Positions 48,102 to 58,492 of a DNA stretch of 64,000 bases are shown here, piece after piece; position 1 is the first letter of the stretch; each line of letters begins with the position of its first letter. The notes beneath the pieces were generated by a model. It was not told the DNA's origin, made no database searches, and worked only from the letters and a program-made list of their open reading frames with translations. This stretch comes from Elmis aenea. Lineage: Eukaryota; Arthropoda; Insecta; Coleoptera; Elmidae. Made by a program: the position numbers and the translations under genes. Location: the NCBI GenBank assembly GCA_947652605.1, contig OX393581.1:30622788-30686787 (forward strand), written 5' to 3'.

Positions 48102-48640
48102 TTGGGTAACCAAAAAAGTGCGTGCAATTTTTTATATTAAAAATCAAAAAAAAAATCATACAGTTTTAGTATCCGTATTATTCATTAAAATAATCACATT
48201 CACATTCTGCAACCCTTTTCAACGAGATTCAAGTCTATAAATCCCGTTTTTATAGAATGTTGTATCTTAAGAAATGAAGAATCTACCAACCTCCGCTTCA
48301 ATTCCCTGGGCTTTCTGTGATATTGTCTATTTTGCGTATGATTATCCAACGCCAAGAAAAGGTGATAATCTGTTGAACAAATGTCGAAAGAATCTGATGG
48401 GTGAGGTAGAATTTCATATCTTAAAGCAAAAAAATATTTCTCGGGTGAGTCTTGTAGGATGAGCTCTTGCATTCTCCTGCAAGAATGACACTTTCTTCCG
48501 ATTAATTAGTCCTTCCTGACTGTTTCGGAAGTGCAATATTTACACGTTCCAGTTGCATGGAGCAAATCTAAGCCGTAATTGTTTGGCCTTTTTTGAGAAA
48601 CTCTTGGTGGACAGTACCAACTTTATTCACTCTAACGAAA
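48102..48640 (-). pseudogene. mariner transposase C-terminal relic with one TIR
   Basis: Minus-strand reading shows QEFLKKGQTITA and CSMQLERVNIALPKQSGR, the usual mariner order before HDNARPH. That motif is degraded here (AGECKSS-like sequence). Next come FALRYEILPHPSDSFDIC and STDYHLFLALDNHTQNRQYH, equivalent to LPHPPYSPDLAPSDYHLF with the catalytic D region. It ends IKTGFIDLNLVEKGCRM. At the edge, TTGGGTAACCAAAAAAGTGC (from 48102, preceded by TA) is a mariner-type terminal repeat. The 5' half and its terminus are gone. Confidence 0.8.
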
Positions 48641-49009
48641 TATCGAAAATAATTTTATAAGTAATAGTATGATTGTCAGACTTCTCTCAAAGCTATAAAA
48701 AAGAATATTCTTACTTTGCTAGCAGTAAAGTGTAGTTCGTCGCATCTAATTGTAAGCTACATTAAATGGGACGTAATTGTTTTTATCCAAAATTTGCATA
48801 AAAACAAAGGTTTAAATTAAAATAAATCGGTTTTTTAAAACTGCATTAAGATAGCATTTAAACTATTGTTCATTATTACTTTTTAATTATTTTGTTTGCA
48901 TAAATGTTAATACTGAATTTAGATATAGTCATAAAACGTGCAATTTGTGATCCATTGTCATAGTTGCTAGACCATCTACGTCTTTTGATAATTAATATTG
49001 TGCATAAGT
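48641..49009. other. AT-rich DNA between the mariner relic and a hAT element
   Basis: No feature was recognised. It probably includes the diverged upstream part of the mariner copy, but I cannot align it by eye. Confidence 0.35.
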
Positions 49010-49195
49010 TAGGGTTGCCAACACTATCATTTTGACCCGAAGACTTCGGGTTTGGCTATCAATCTTCGGGCTTCGGGTTTACAATCAAATTCTTCGGGTT
49101 ACACCGGGTTTATACTCATGTACGCGAAAAGCGGCGCTATTCATTGGCGATTCTACCCCAGCGACTAAAAGTAGAAACAAATTTAATTATTATTC

Positions 49196-49322
49196 CGTTA
49201 CGTCATCTCACGTGAGCTCAAGCTTTCATCAAATGTGTAAGAGTGAGTTAAACAATAAAAATCTATTGTTTATCTCGCACTCACACATTTGATGCAATTG
49301 TGAGCTCACGTAAGGTGACGTG
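49196..49322. repeat. Hairpin of ~60-bp arms inside the hAT element
   Basis: GTTACGTCATCTCACGTGAG with CATCAAATGTGTAAGAGTGAG and AACAATA is mirrored by TATTGTTT, CTCGCACTCACACATTTGATG and GTGAGCTCACGTAAGGTGACG. The arms are separated by about 6 nt. It may be a small foldback or a subterminal structure of the hAT element. Confidence 0.75.
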
Positions 49323-49597
49323 ACGTGATAATAATGTGTTTCTATTCTACCTTGATGGCAGGCGTCAGCCGACGAGCTCAATTCTTATTTCATTATACCG
49401 TTTGAATTGAGACAGTCGCTTGGTATTCAGCATTTAAATTTAGTAAAAGCTGGACTTGCAATAAGAATTAATTTCGATATTGACTGCGAAAAGTTTAACC
49501 CTTATTTAAAAGCTCCAGAACAGAAATCGTTGGTAGAAAGTGCAAAATGTGATAAAAAATAGAATTTCAGAAATATAATTTCAGGGATGATACCTTG

Positions 49598-50068
49598 CCA
49601 GGGCGAGAAACCGGTTAAAAAAAAACTGAACCGTTATTTTTTGTCTATAAAAGTTATTTTTAACCGAAACCGTTATTTTTAATGGCAAAAAATGGTAACC
49701 TATTAGCCTATTACCAAAATAATTAAAAACCGGGTTTTTTAACATCTTTTATTAATAAAAATTACTTAAAAAATACAGAATCTGTATTAAATGCGATAAG
49801 TTTACCAAAAGTCATTACTGAACGCTTAATTGTATAAATAGATAATTTCTTTTTATACTTTGCATTCCAAATTTAAATAATGTCAAAAACCGGTTTTTTA
49901 AACGGTCTTTAAAACCCGGTTTACAAGTTAAACAGGTTTTTTTACAGAAAACCGGTTTATTACGAAAAAGACTGATTTTTAAAAAAAAAAAAAAAACGTT
50001 ATAAAAAGAAAGTCTTCGCTTTCGGTTAACCGTTAACCAATTTTTTTTCGGTTTCGAGCATTGCAGAA
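49598..50068. mobile_element. Nested AACCGGTT-rich MITE, boundaries approximate
   Basis: CAGGGCGAGAAACCGGTTAA on the left and CGGTTTCGAGCATTGCAG on the right are imperfect inverted ends. The interior is filled with ACCGGTTTTT / AACCGTTATTTTT words. It sits just after the transposase stop of the host hAT element. The target duplication was not resolved. Confidence 0.5.
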
Positions 50069-50206
50069 GTTTGTTTTATAATTTTTGGAATATATCTCTA
50101 AATTGTTTAAAACTATTTCACACAAAAAAAAATCACCGCTACCCCCCCCCCAAATTATTTTTCTTCGGGTCAGCATCGGCCCAATGTTGGCAACCCTAGC
50201 ATAAGT

Positions 50207-50639
50207 CAATAATTATGAGCATAATTATCATCGTGTTATACACGCTAAGATTTATTTTTAAAAATACAAAAAACTTATTCGTATAAAAAAATTACTCTGT
50301 ATGGTTTTAAATAAGTTTAAATGTTGAAAAAAAAATGCAACTTTTAATAAACGCTGTCTTTAATATGTCCAAATAAAAAAAATATATTTAATGGTTTCAA
50401 TCCGTCAAAAAACTTCAGGTCAAATCTACTTAGTACATCATTCGCGATAGTGACAATAGATTTTTTTTTAATATTAAGATTTAATATTGAGATTCGGTCA
50501 TACTTTGAATGATTAAAGCTAGTGTAACGTTGGTGACGATGCAGTACCGTTATAAAAGGCAATTCTTCAGCAAAGTCGTTTAGGTTAAAGGGTCTTTTCT
50601 TTATAAGTAGACCACACTACGTATTTACATACTCATATA
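50207..50639. other. AT-rich intergenic DNA, nothing recognised
   Basis: Only a chance frame on the minus strand (50344-50562) was seen. Confidence 0.45.
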
Positions 50640-51290
50640 AAGGGTGGTCCACACAGAAGGGCCACTATTGGAATCTCGTAAACGGAAGAGCTACAAAGAA
50701 GTTTAAATTAGACAAACTGGTCCCCTTTCTGAGACCCATTCAATGATGCTTAAACAGTTCCATGGCGCGCTAGATAATAAACAAAAATCAAAATGGATAT
50801 TTTTTTTTAAATCGTTAATGACTCGGTTCAAAGTATTTTTGGTAAAAAAATTTGTAGATTTTTACATTTATTTGTTTCAATGTTGTTTAAATTCATGGCA
50901 CTCTATAACTTCATAGTAACTTTTTGATGAATTTTATTTGTTTTGAGCTTAAATATGAAAATAAATAGGTACATTTAACCTTATATTATCAAAAAAGAGC
51001 AAATAAAATTCTTTTTCATGGTCAAGCCAACTACGGTTTCCATTTAAAAGAATTAAAACAATCTTGAAACAAATGAATGTATCAAGTATAACCGAGTTAT
51101 TAACGATTTAAAAAAAATGTCCATTTGGAGTTTTGTTTATTATCTAGCGTGCCATGGAACTTTTTTAAAACATTTAAGCATCACTAAATAGGTCTCAGAT
51201 AGGGGAACATCTTGTCTAATTTAAACTTCTTTGTAGCTCTTAGCGTTTACGAGATCCCAATAGTGGCCCTTCTGTGTGAACCACCTTGTA
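50640..51290. mobile_element. Foldback element (~650 bp, family F, copy 2)
   Basis: The left arm is AAGGGTGGTCCACACAGAAG, then GGCCACTATTGG and ATCTCGTAAACGG. The right arm is GTTTACGAGATCCC, CAATAGTGGCCC and TTCTGTGTGAACCACCTTGT. Further matched pairs run inward (ATGATGCTTAAACAG with TTAAGCATCACT; TTCCATGGCGCGCTAGATAA with TTATCTAGCGTGCCATGGAA). It is longer than copy 1 at 37567, which lacks part of the middle. Confidence 0.85.
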
Positions 51291-52453
51291 AAACACCAAT
51301 ATCAGTTTTTTTGCAGCCCCCCAACACCCAACGCCACTGAAAATGCAAAAAATATCTTTCACTATACCCTACTATCGATATTTTGACCACCAAATAAAAA
51401 AAAAAAACCTACGTTATTAAGTGGTTACAAAAGGTTACTAAAAATTTTTTAAAAAAATTGCTTTTTTTCAGTTTCTTAACAACGGTTCACAGGTGGTTGG
51501 AGTTTTTTATTATCATAGCTCACAGCATAAACATAATATATGCAACTATTCTTCAGTTTAAGCATATCTTTACCTCTTAGAATAATAAATGAGATTTGTA
51601 TGTTAAGAACTACTACCATTGACTCAATCAAACACGTCAACGTATTAGCTAAAACTTAAATTATCTTAACACATTAACAAAGGATTAAGTATCGAGAAAA
51701 TTGGATACATCGGTAAAAGTTCATTTTTAGTAATTTTAATCATAGTACCATTCAGCTTACAGTAACCAGCTGGATACTTTTACAAAACTTGCAGATTATT
51801 TTTTTTAATGACTTATCAAAAAGATCTCAAAACATATTTATCACTAAGTATGTGCCAATATGCCACTTCAGTTAATTAATATTGGCCTACACCTACATAA
51901 ATTTTAGACAGTTACTTGAACAATCAATCATTTTACTTTAAAACTGCAAAAAGCATTACTTCATCTGTCTGTAATATCAATGACAGGTGTAAATGGGATG
52001 CTAAACTTATTTTGTTTCGTATTGGCTGTATGGCAACACACCTTAAAACTAACCTCTACTAAAGGTTAAAGACAGGAAACGCGAAATAACCAGCTCAACA
52101 GGATAAACTAATCTAATTTAGGTTAGCGTTTTGTTATTGCAAAATCGCACGCTGACCACAAATGTTAAGACAATTGTTACATCACGGTCAAGAGCCAAAT
52201 CTGTTCTAAAACGATTTTGGACATTTTTTACGACCACCAGATATGTCATTCACTGTGGGTGTGGCTGTACCTTTACTAAAACACACCATTATTTTATGTT
52301 ACCAATTTTTATTTATTCTAGACTATAACCGACTACAAAAATAGCAAATATCACTTGTGTTTCTCCCCCTCAACAGCAGATAAGGACAGTTTATTGCACA
52401 GAGGGACCGATAATTTGTAGGTGGATTGTGTACATGGATATTTAAATCGAAAC
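51291..52453. other. AT-rich intergenic DNA, nothing recognised
   Basis: No termini or domains were seen. The frame at 52131-52328 has no recognisable motif. Confidence 0.4.
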
Positions 52454-52560
52454 AGGACAGTTACTCCCTGGAAAATAACCTCCCAGACGATAACCCCCGG
52501 ACCATAATCCCCCAGACAATAACTCCCTGTTCAAAAAACCCCTCGGACAATTAACGCCCC
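52454..52560. repeat. Degenerate ~15-bp minisatellite (GACAATAACCCCC-like)
   Basis: Successive units read CTGGAAAATAACCTCC, CAGACGATAACCCCC, GGACCATAATCCCC and CAGACAATAACTCCC, then degrade (CTCGGACAATTAACGCCCC). The inverted form GGACAGGGGGTTATTGTC occurs at about 53665-53682 and is interrupted there by the MULE. The two blocks could be the termini of one older element spanning roughly 52454-55670. Confidence 0.7.
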
Positions 52561-52779
52561 GTGCAAAAAAACCCTGGCGATTAAATTGAATTATATGGGA
52601 TAGATCCCAATTTAATTTTCCAAGAATTAATGCTAAAATACACGTATTTATGCATACTTTGATAAACATACAGACAGATTCTTATATTAAGATTAATAGT
52701 GTTAATTGCATCAAAATAAAATTGAGCAATGCAAAGAAAACTTAATTTGTCGAGTAGATTTTGTTTAACGCTGTTCTTA

Positions 52780-53409
52780 TACAGGGTGTGTAAAAATTGG
52801 CGGAAGCGCTACACGTGGCGATGTTCTTCGTAAAATTCTAAATCGAAAATCTTAATACGAAAATGTTGTACCACGCTTGCTGTGTCTGCAAGAGGTCCTC
52901 AAAGTTTTGACATTTAGTCCTTTAATAAGCGTTATTATTTAATACTTGCAAATGAAAAAGCTGCAATTTGGAATAAAAATAAATTTCGAATAGTATTTTT
53001 TCCTAGATATTGTGTTCTTCCTTTCAAAAATTGGTGTTGAAAATATGTAAATCACTGATTTGAATGAAAATAATACATATGGCAACATTGTCATTAGCTG
53101 TCATCTCTGTTTTTCTCGTAATTATTTCTAGTTTGTGTTTTACGATACCCAAAAGTTTGCAGCTATGTTTACGAACTGAAGGCTTTCAATTCGATGAAAA
53201 ATTGTAAATACCTAAGTAAAAATTGCTGATAAAAAAATGTCCAAACGCAAATCAATGTATGCAATGTTGCCAATTTTTTTTTTCTTTAAATGGTCCCTGA
53301 GGCCATAGGAAGCATGGTACAACATTTTTGTATCAAGATTTTCGACTTAGAATTTTACGAAGAACATCGTCACGTGTAGCGCTTTCGCCAATTTATACAC
53401 ACCCTGTAT
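52780..53409. mobile_element. Foldback element (~630 bp, family G)
   Basis: The ends ATACAGGGTGTGTAAAAATT and ATTTATACACACCCTGTAT continue as complementary arms: GGCGGAAGCGCTACACGTGG / CACGTGTAGCGCTTTCGCC and CGATGTTCTTCGTAAAATTC / GAATTTTACGAAGAACATCG. The arms cover about 110 bp on each side, down to GTTGTACCA(C/T)GCTT. The interior has no frame. Confidence 0.87.
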
Positions 53410-54046
53410 TTTTCGATCATAGAAATAATTTATTAAATTATGACTTGTTGCAGTTCAAGTGATGTTTAGGTAGAAGGACTTAAAATTTCTGCAGTTCGAG
53501 TGCGCCCGTTAAAAGATAACACCTAAAGAAGATTAAATTGTTGTTCAGCATTCTATTTATTTTTTGTTGTTGTAAATTTAACACTACACTGCGACAATTA
53601 TATTATTTTTGTATTAATCATCAGGTTTTTTTTTGTACGAAGGGTTCATTTACGCGGCATTTTTGGACAGGGGGTTATTGTCCACGGTACGCGACAACTG
53701 GGCGACGGTCAACTGGGCGACAGGAACTTAAACTCTCATCTTAGCACACGATTTTACGAATTGTTTTTATAAATATTGGTTAAATATATTTATTTCATTT
53801 TGTAGAACTATATCGTACATCGAAATTTATAGAATCATTTACGAAAGATATGATTAAAAACGTGGTCCGAAAATAATTTAAAACTGAAGAGGTATGATTG
53901 CACAATATGTAAATAAAGAAGAAATACAGTTTTTTAATTCATTTATTACGATTATTTGGTAATCCACAAACATATTTACATCAAAACAAAGTACTTATAC
54001 ATTTAAAACAAAATAACTAATTTTCATTTATTAATTCATATTATAA

Positions 54047-54733
54047 TTATACGCAATGGCCCCGTAAATATTCCATTAAATTAGCCCTATCGTAATTTAC
54101 AACTTTAGCCAAAATCCTTCGGTCAGCTTCTTCGTAACGTCTACGTTTATGAGGGCGTTCAAAGCCTGCCACGGCCCTTTTATAGTCTACGTCATAAATT
54201 TTTTGAATTTTACGTAGCCCATTTATGAAAATCCACAAATTTGGGTGACTTATGCCACTGCCAAAGTTCAATTGCAATTGTCGATGACAGGCTTCTGCAA
54301 AATTATTTGTTCTGTCGCTTCCATTTACTGTTCTTTGGTACACAGACCAAACGTTGGAGGGAAAAATCGGTGGAGCCATGGTTCTGTTATTTCTTAGGCG
54401 ACCTATGTATGTGTTCGTGAACCATTCTAAAATTGGTTCAAATTCATTGGATAAGTAATTCTCAAGTTCAGAAATGGCATAAACAATATCTTCTTCTGGA
54501 ACGAAAGCAAGTGAAGTGATCATTTTTGAATCCAAAGCAAATTGCGCATCAGAATTATATCGTGTTAAAAGATTGCATGAAGCTAAATGCTTGCGAAGAT
54601 TTTGCACGAGATGAAAAAAGCAACCATTTATGTTAGCTTGCGGAAAAACTATACGCAAAGCTTGATGAATAGCAATTTCATAATCAACATTTATACTGTC
54701 GGGATCAAGTAAGGGCCACATCTCGTGTATCAT
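54047..54733 (-). pseudogene. MULE transposase, C-terminal half (228 codons)
   Basis: The open frame starts at an internal Met and begins MIHEMWPLLDPD, with the second catalytic aspartate region VDYEIAIHQALR (D17). It continues with the insertion-domain motif GCFFHLVQNLRKHL (C38, H41) and then SDRTNNFAEACHRQL (141-153), carrying the catalytic Glu 147. A basic stretch RPHKRRRYEEADRR follows near the C-terminus. These are the hallmarks of FLYWCH-type MULE transposases. The first catalytic Asp and N-terminal zinc finger are absent; upstream DNA on this strand has no corresponding frame and holds other repeats. The frame is intact for 228 codons, so decay is recent or this half is under less damage. 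Confidence 0.85.
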
Positions 54734-54954
54734 AGAAAATAATTTTGTCTTAATTGTTTAATAAAAGTTAATATATCTTGCAAATCCTTATTTAACTAAA
54801 TAAACGCACAAACAGCACAAAATGCACAAATTATAAATGATCAAAGAGTATACCTTACTTAATGAAGCTTAGAAATACTTTGAACTCATTTTTCAAAATT
54901 ATGTGCCCTTATACTCGTAATTACACTTGCTTAAGATTTACCGTAATTTCTTAG

Positions 54955-55248
54955 AAGACGAATTGTTCCAAAACCAGTTCTCCGAAACACATTTGAAATA
55001 TTTTGTTTCAAAAGTGCTATAGATCATCTTCAAAAATTGCATTTCCTAATTTTCTTGGATGCCGTTTGAGATATTTCAAATTTCTTTTCGGATTATTAAT
55101 GAGCACCAAATTAAGTTACTATATCAAATTTAAACCTAAACTCTAGAATCTAAAGTTTAGGTTTAAATTTGATATTCTAGATCTAGATCTAGATGTTATT
55201 ATACGCGAGATTACCATGTTTAAACTTAAATTTCAAACACCCTGTATA
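54955..55248 (+). mobile_element. One-armed foldback copy (family H) inside the MULE
   Basis: AATTTTCTTGGATGCCGTTTG, AAATTTCTTTTCGGATTATTAATG, then TTTAAACTTAAATTTCAAAC and ACCCTGTATATC at 55248 match in order the right arm of the element ending at 62162. A matching left arm is not evident. Its insertion lies between the transposase frame and the right arm of the MULE. Confidence 0.7.
55121..55175. repeat. 22-bp perfect inverted repeat
   Basis: ATATCAAATTTAAACCTAAA plus CT at 55121-55142 is exactly complementary to 55154-55175, with an 11-nt spacer CTAGAATCTAA. A short AGATCT run follows (55180-55193). Confidence 0.85.
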
Positions 55249-55529
55249 TCTGATATGTGTTAATATGTTTGTTAGTTACAAAATAATATTAATAAATGAA
55301 TAAAAAAACTGTATTTTTCTCTTTATTTGAATATTGTGTAATCATACCTCTTAATTTTTAAATTATTTTCGGACCACGTTTCTTAACATGTCTTGCTTAA
55401 TTTATTCTACAAATTTTGATGTATGATATAGTTCTACAAAATTAAGTAAGTCTATTTTTACCAATATTTACAAAAACAATCCGTAAAACCGTGCGCTAAG
55501 ATGAGAAATCAAAAAAGTTTTAAGTTCCT

Positions 55530-55650
55530 GTCGCCCAGTTGACCGTCGCCCAGTTGGCACGTCGCCCAGTTGACCGTCGCCCAGTTGACCGTCGCCCAGT
55601 TGACCGTCGCCCAGTTGACCGTCGCCCAGTTGACAGTCGCGCAGTTGACC
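55530..55650. repeat. 15-bp minisatellite, eight units, in the MULE right terminus
   Basis: The unit is GTCGCCCAGTTGACC. Units 3 to 6 are identical, the second has one extra base, and the last two vary slightly. It is multiple of three in length, so it yields a spurious plus-strand frame of RPVDR repeats. Confidence 0.95.
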
Positions 55651-55684
55651 GTGTCCGGTGTTATTGTCTTAGAACCAATTTAAT

Positions 55685-56212
55685 ATACAGGGTGACACTG
55701 ACAATAAACTACGTGTGTTGTATGAGTAACTTTGTTATTATAATAGTTAGATAGTCGGTTAAATTAGGAAAGTTGGACAGAATGCTATTTTGACATTTGA
55801 CCTACACTTCAACTTTTTTAAATATTTTAAAAACTTGAAACACGATTTTTTTCAGTGGTAAATAATTCCATAGCCACCTATGACCAAAATGTGAAATGAT
55901 TCCTGTGGATATTTTATACGAAGAATTTTAAAAAAAATATCAAAAAGCCATGGCACACTTGATTTTTGAGATAGAAGCCAAACGTTTTTTATGGTAACCA
56001 CAGTTGACTATGGGTTCATTAAAAAAAAAGTCGTTTTATTAATGTATGGGTTGTTAGGTTTATCTTTAATTAAAAATAAGCAAGTTATAACAACATTATT
56101 ATCATCTTAAAATTAGTTTTAGAACATGCACCAACTTTTATTCAAAGTAAATTTTTTTGGGAAATCGATCTTTTTTTTTCATTTGTTGCACACTTTTTGA
56201 ATGACGCTGTAT
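55685..56212. mobile_element. Possible DNA element with ATACAGGGTGACAC end
   Basis: The left end AATATACAGGGTGACACTG and the right end GAATGACGCTGTATATATC share the terminal pattern TATACAG-GT-A but the inner arms do not clearly match. It begins 17 bp after the MULE target duplication. Boundaries and relationship are uncertain. Confidence 0.4.
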
Positions 56213-58492
56213 ATATCTGCCACATGGGAAACTATTTTCATGTACTAAATATTTAATTATTCTTTAAGAGAATCCTAAATTTATCGAAAAAGAAATTTGC
56301 TATTTGAAATAGTTTTTGGCTTACTATTAAATATATCATTAGCAACAGCATAATGTACCTATAACAAATTTGATGTGAATGTCGTAAGCGAGATAAAAAT
56401 AGCACAGTTTTTTAAAAGTATATTTTTTGAACACGTGTCGTAAATTGCACCAATATTTTACCCTAGTTACTGACAAAAGTCTTACTTTCAGTTTCGCGTT
56501 CAGTCCGTAAAAGTTGTCTTAATAAAAGCAAATGCTAAAACGATCTTTATACAAATGAATTTGTGAGTTACTTGAAATTTTTACACACTTTAATATGTTC
56601 ATTTATCTTTGTCCATATTTATAAATTTGTTTCAGATTAAACATAGACACTTGAAACACGATACACCAATTAATAACTAGTTGCAATTAAGACATCACTT
56701 TTCTATGGCATAAGGTTGGTACAAGCCAAGTAAAATGTATGTTTTGTATCAAGTGTAGATTACCAATATAAATTATTTTATAGCATCCTTGTACGCTTAC
56801 TATTTTGCGTAATAGAGATCAACAACATTATATGAATTATTTATGCTGTTATTTATATACCGAGTCTGTGTTTCATCGTGAAAAACATGGGGATCTTAAA
56901 AACCATTAGAGGTAAAAGATTAGTTAAGTAAGGAAAAGAGTGTTTTTTCATGTACCTTTGAAGAATCTTAACTAAAATTATTGATATCGCGCCCAGTTAC
57001 TGAAATAACGTGAAAAAACCAATTACTTCAATTAAAAATTGTAAATATTGCTTTCTTATCGTTAACATCACCTCTCTGAAATTTGGATATTGCATGAACA
57101 GGGAACAATATGGACACTTTTAGTTCAATTCTGAATATGTAAAAACAAAAACGCGCTTCTTTGCTAAACCAAAGAATGAAAGAGAAATGCAAGGCGGATC
57201 AGAATAAGAGCAAAGACGGAAAGAGAGTGGTAAAAATGTTAAAGTGGTATTTAATAAATTAATAATCGAAGGGAAGGAATGAAAATGGAGCAAAAAAAAA
57301 CTTTAAAAAAATAAAAAACTGAAAGGCAAACTTGGGATGGCTAACAGGAATGATGACCAGGCTATAAGGAAGGATATGAGAATGAAAAATAATAGAGGTC
57401 GAATAGGCAATAGTTTGCGTTAACTAGTAAGTGCATACAGTTACTAAATTTTATGCTCTTAATGTGACATACAAGCAACGCATAGGTATTTATTTTTTTT
57501 TAAGTTTTGCAACTCGCAAGTTTTTAAGTTCTCTCTTAGTCCTATTAATTATATTCTGTGGATTTTAACGTTGATTCACTTATTCACTTGTAATGAGATC
57601 CAGTCCTTATGTAAACTGAATGACTTGTGGTTTTATAATGTATGATCTATAACAGTAATAAATTGATGTTATGTAGCTATGTAGGTATGATAGTACCATG
57701 TATTACATAATTACAAGATTTTCTGTTTTATTCTTTGTCATTTACCGGTCGCGTAACAACTAGAATTATGGCGTACCCGCCCATAATTTACAATTAAAGT
57801 TTTTGTTCTACTTTTGTGTTTTTACAACTAAATTAGTTTAGTTTTATCTGATTTGCATTTTTTTGTTTTGATACTAATTACAAACTATTGCAAGATTGTC
57901 AAGAGACAATATATTAAACTCATTCTTTAATACATTCTATACACCACACCGGTCGGTGTAAATTTAATAAAAGTTCTTGCGAAACTGAGACATTTACCAT
58001 AGTATTCCATTTTTACCTTGCGTGGCATCCTGTTTTAAAATGTGCTAATTAATTTATGATAATAAGAAGTGGCAGAGGGCCATTCGTGTCAAGACAGCTT
58101 TCAAAACACCTTATAATAAAAATTTTAATACACACAGTGCGTCAAATTTAAATGTATGAGGTCATGTGCACCACCAACCAGCTTGTTAATGAGGCAGGTG
58201 AAATATTTTGTATAACTCTTATTAATTTTTTGGACAAAAGTAATGCACATCTTAAAATTTATTGATATCACTTAATTAAAAATTAAATATCGAGGTTTTC
58301 ATAGACAAAAGTGTATTAATTAATCTTTATCAAAAATTAAAAATGTACTTTTGAAAACAAATTACCATATAGCACTCGTATGAAAAAAATTAATAAAAAA
58401 AGTTTTAAGTGTATTAAAAAGTGCAAAACAAATAGAAAATCTGTTTTATTATAAACATTTTTTCGAAAAATGTGTTCACTCATTTACACCCT
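56213..58492. other. AT-rich intergenic DNA; purine-rich strand 57160-57400
   Basis: No gene was recognised. From 57160 to 57400 the plus strand is strongly purine-rich (for example AAAGAGAAATGCAAGG and GGAAAGAGAGTGGTAAAAAT). Near 58486, TTTACACCCTGTA is a solo foldback end abutting the next element. Confidence 0.4.

Larger units (their letters stand above)
49010..50198 (+). mobile_element. hAT element (1189 bp), TAGGGTTGCCAAC family, with transposase tail
   Basis: The ends are TAGGGTTGCCAACAC and ATGTTGGCAACCCTA. An exact 8-bp target duplication GCATAAGT is at 49002-49009 and 50199-50206. CTTCGGGTT repeats lie near both ends. On the plus strand 49421-49561 reads NLVKAGLAIRINFDIDCEKF, then PYLKAPEQKSLVESAK, before a TAG stop. 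This is the C-terminal end of a hAT transposase (dimerisation-domain tail). It is therefore an internal deletion copy like 34378-34846. A further element is nested at about 49598-50068. Confidence 0.87.
53683..55659 (-). mobile_element. Mutator-like element (MULE), ~1.98 kb, defective
   Basis: An exact 9-bp target duplication GTTATTGTC flanks the element at 53674-53682 and 55660-55668, the size expected of Mutator-like elements. The arms are inverted repeats of about 270 bp. The left arm has GCGACGGTCAACTGGGCGAC, AGGAACTTAAA, ATTTTACGAATTGTTTTTATA and GTAGAACTATATCGTACATC. The right arm has the corresponding reverse complements. The right terminus carries eight 15-bp units and the left only two. 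It encodes the C-terminal half of a MULE transposase on the minus strand. A one-armed foldback copy lies in its 5' half. Confidence 0.88.

Noticed and set aside
48274..48462. 62-codon plus-strand frame
   Set aside because: It is antisense to the mariner transposase relic.
55530..55650. CRISPR-like array
   Set aside because: The units are directly adjacent 15-mers without spacers and belong to a transposon terminus in an animal genome.
55539..55754. RPVDR-repeat protein on the plus strand
   Set aside because: It is a translation of the 15-bp MULE terminal minisatellite.
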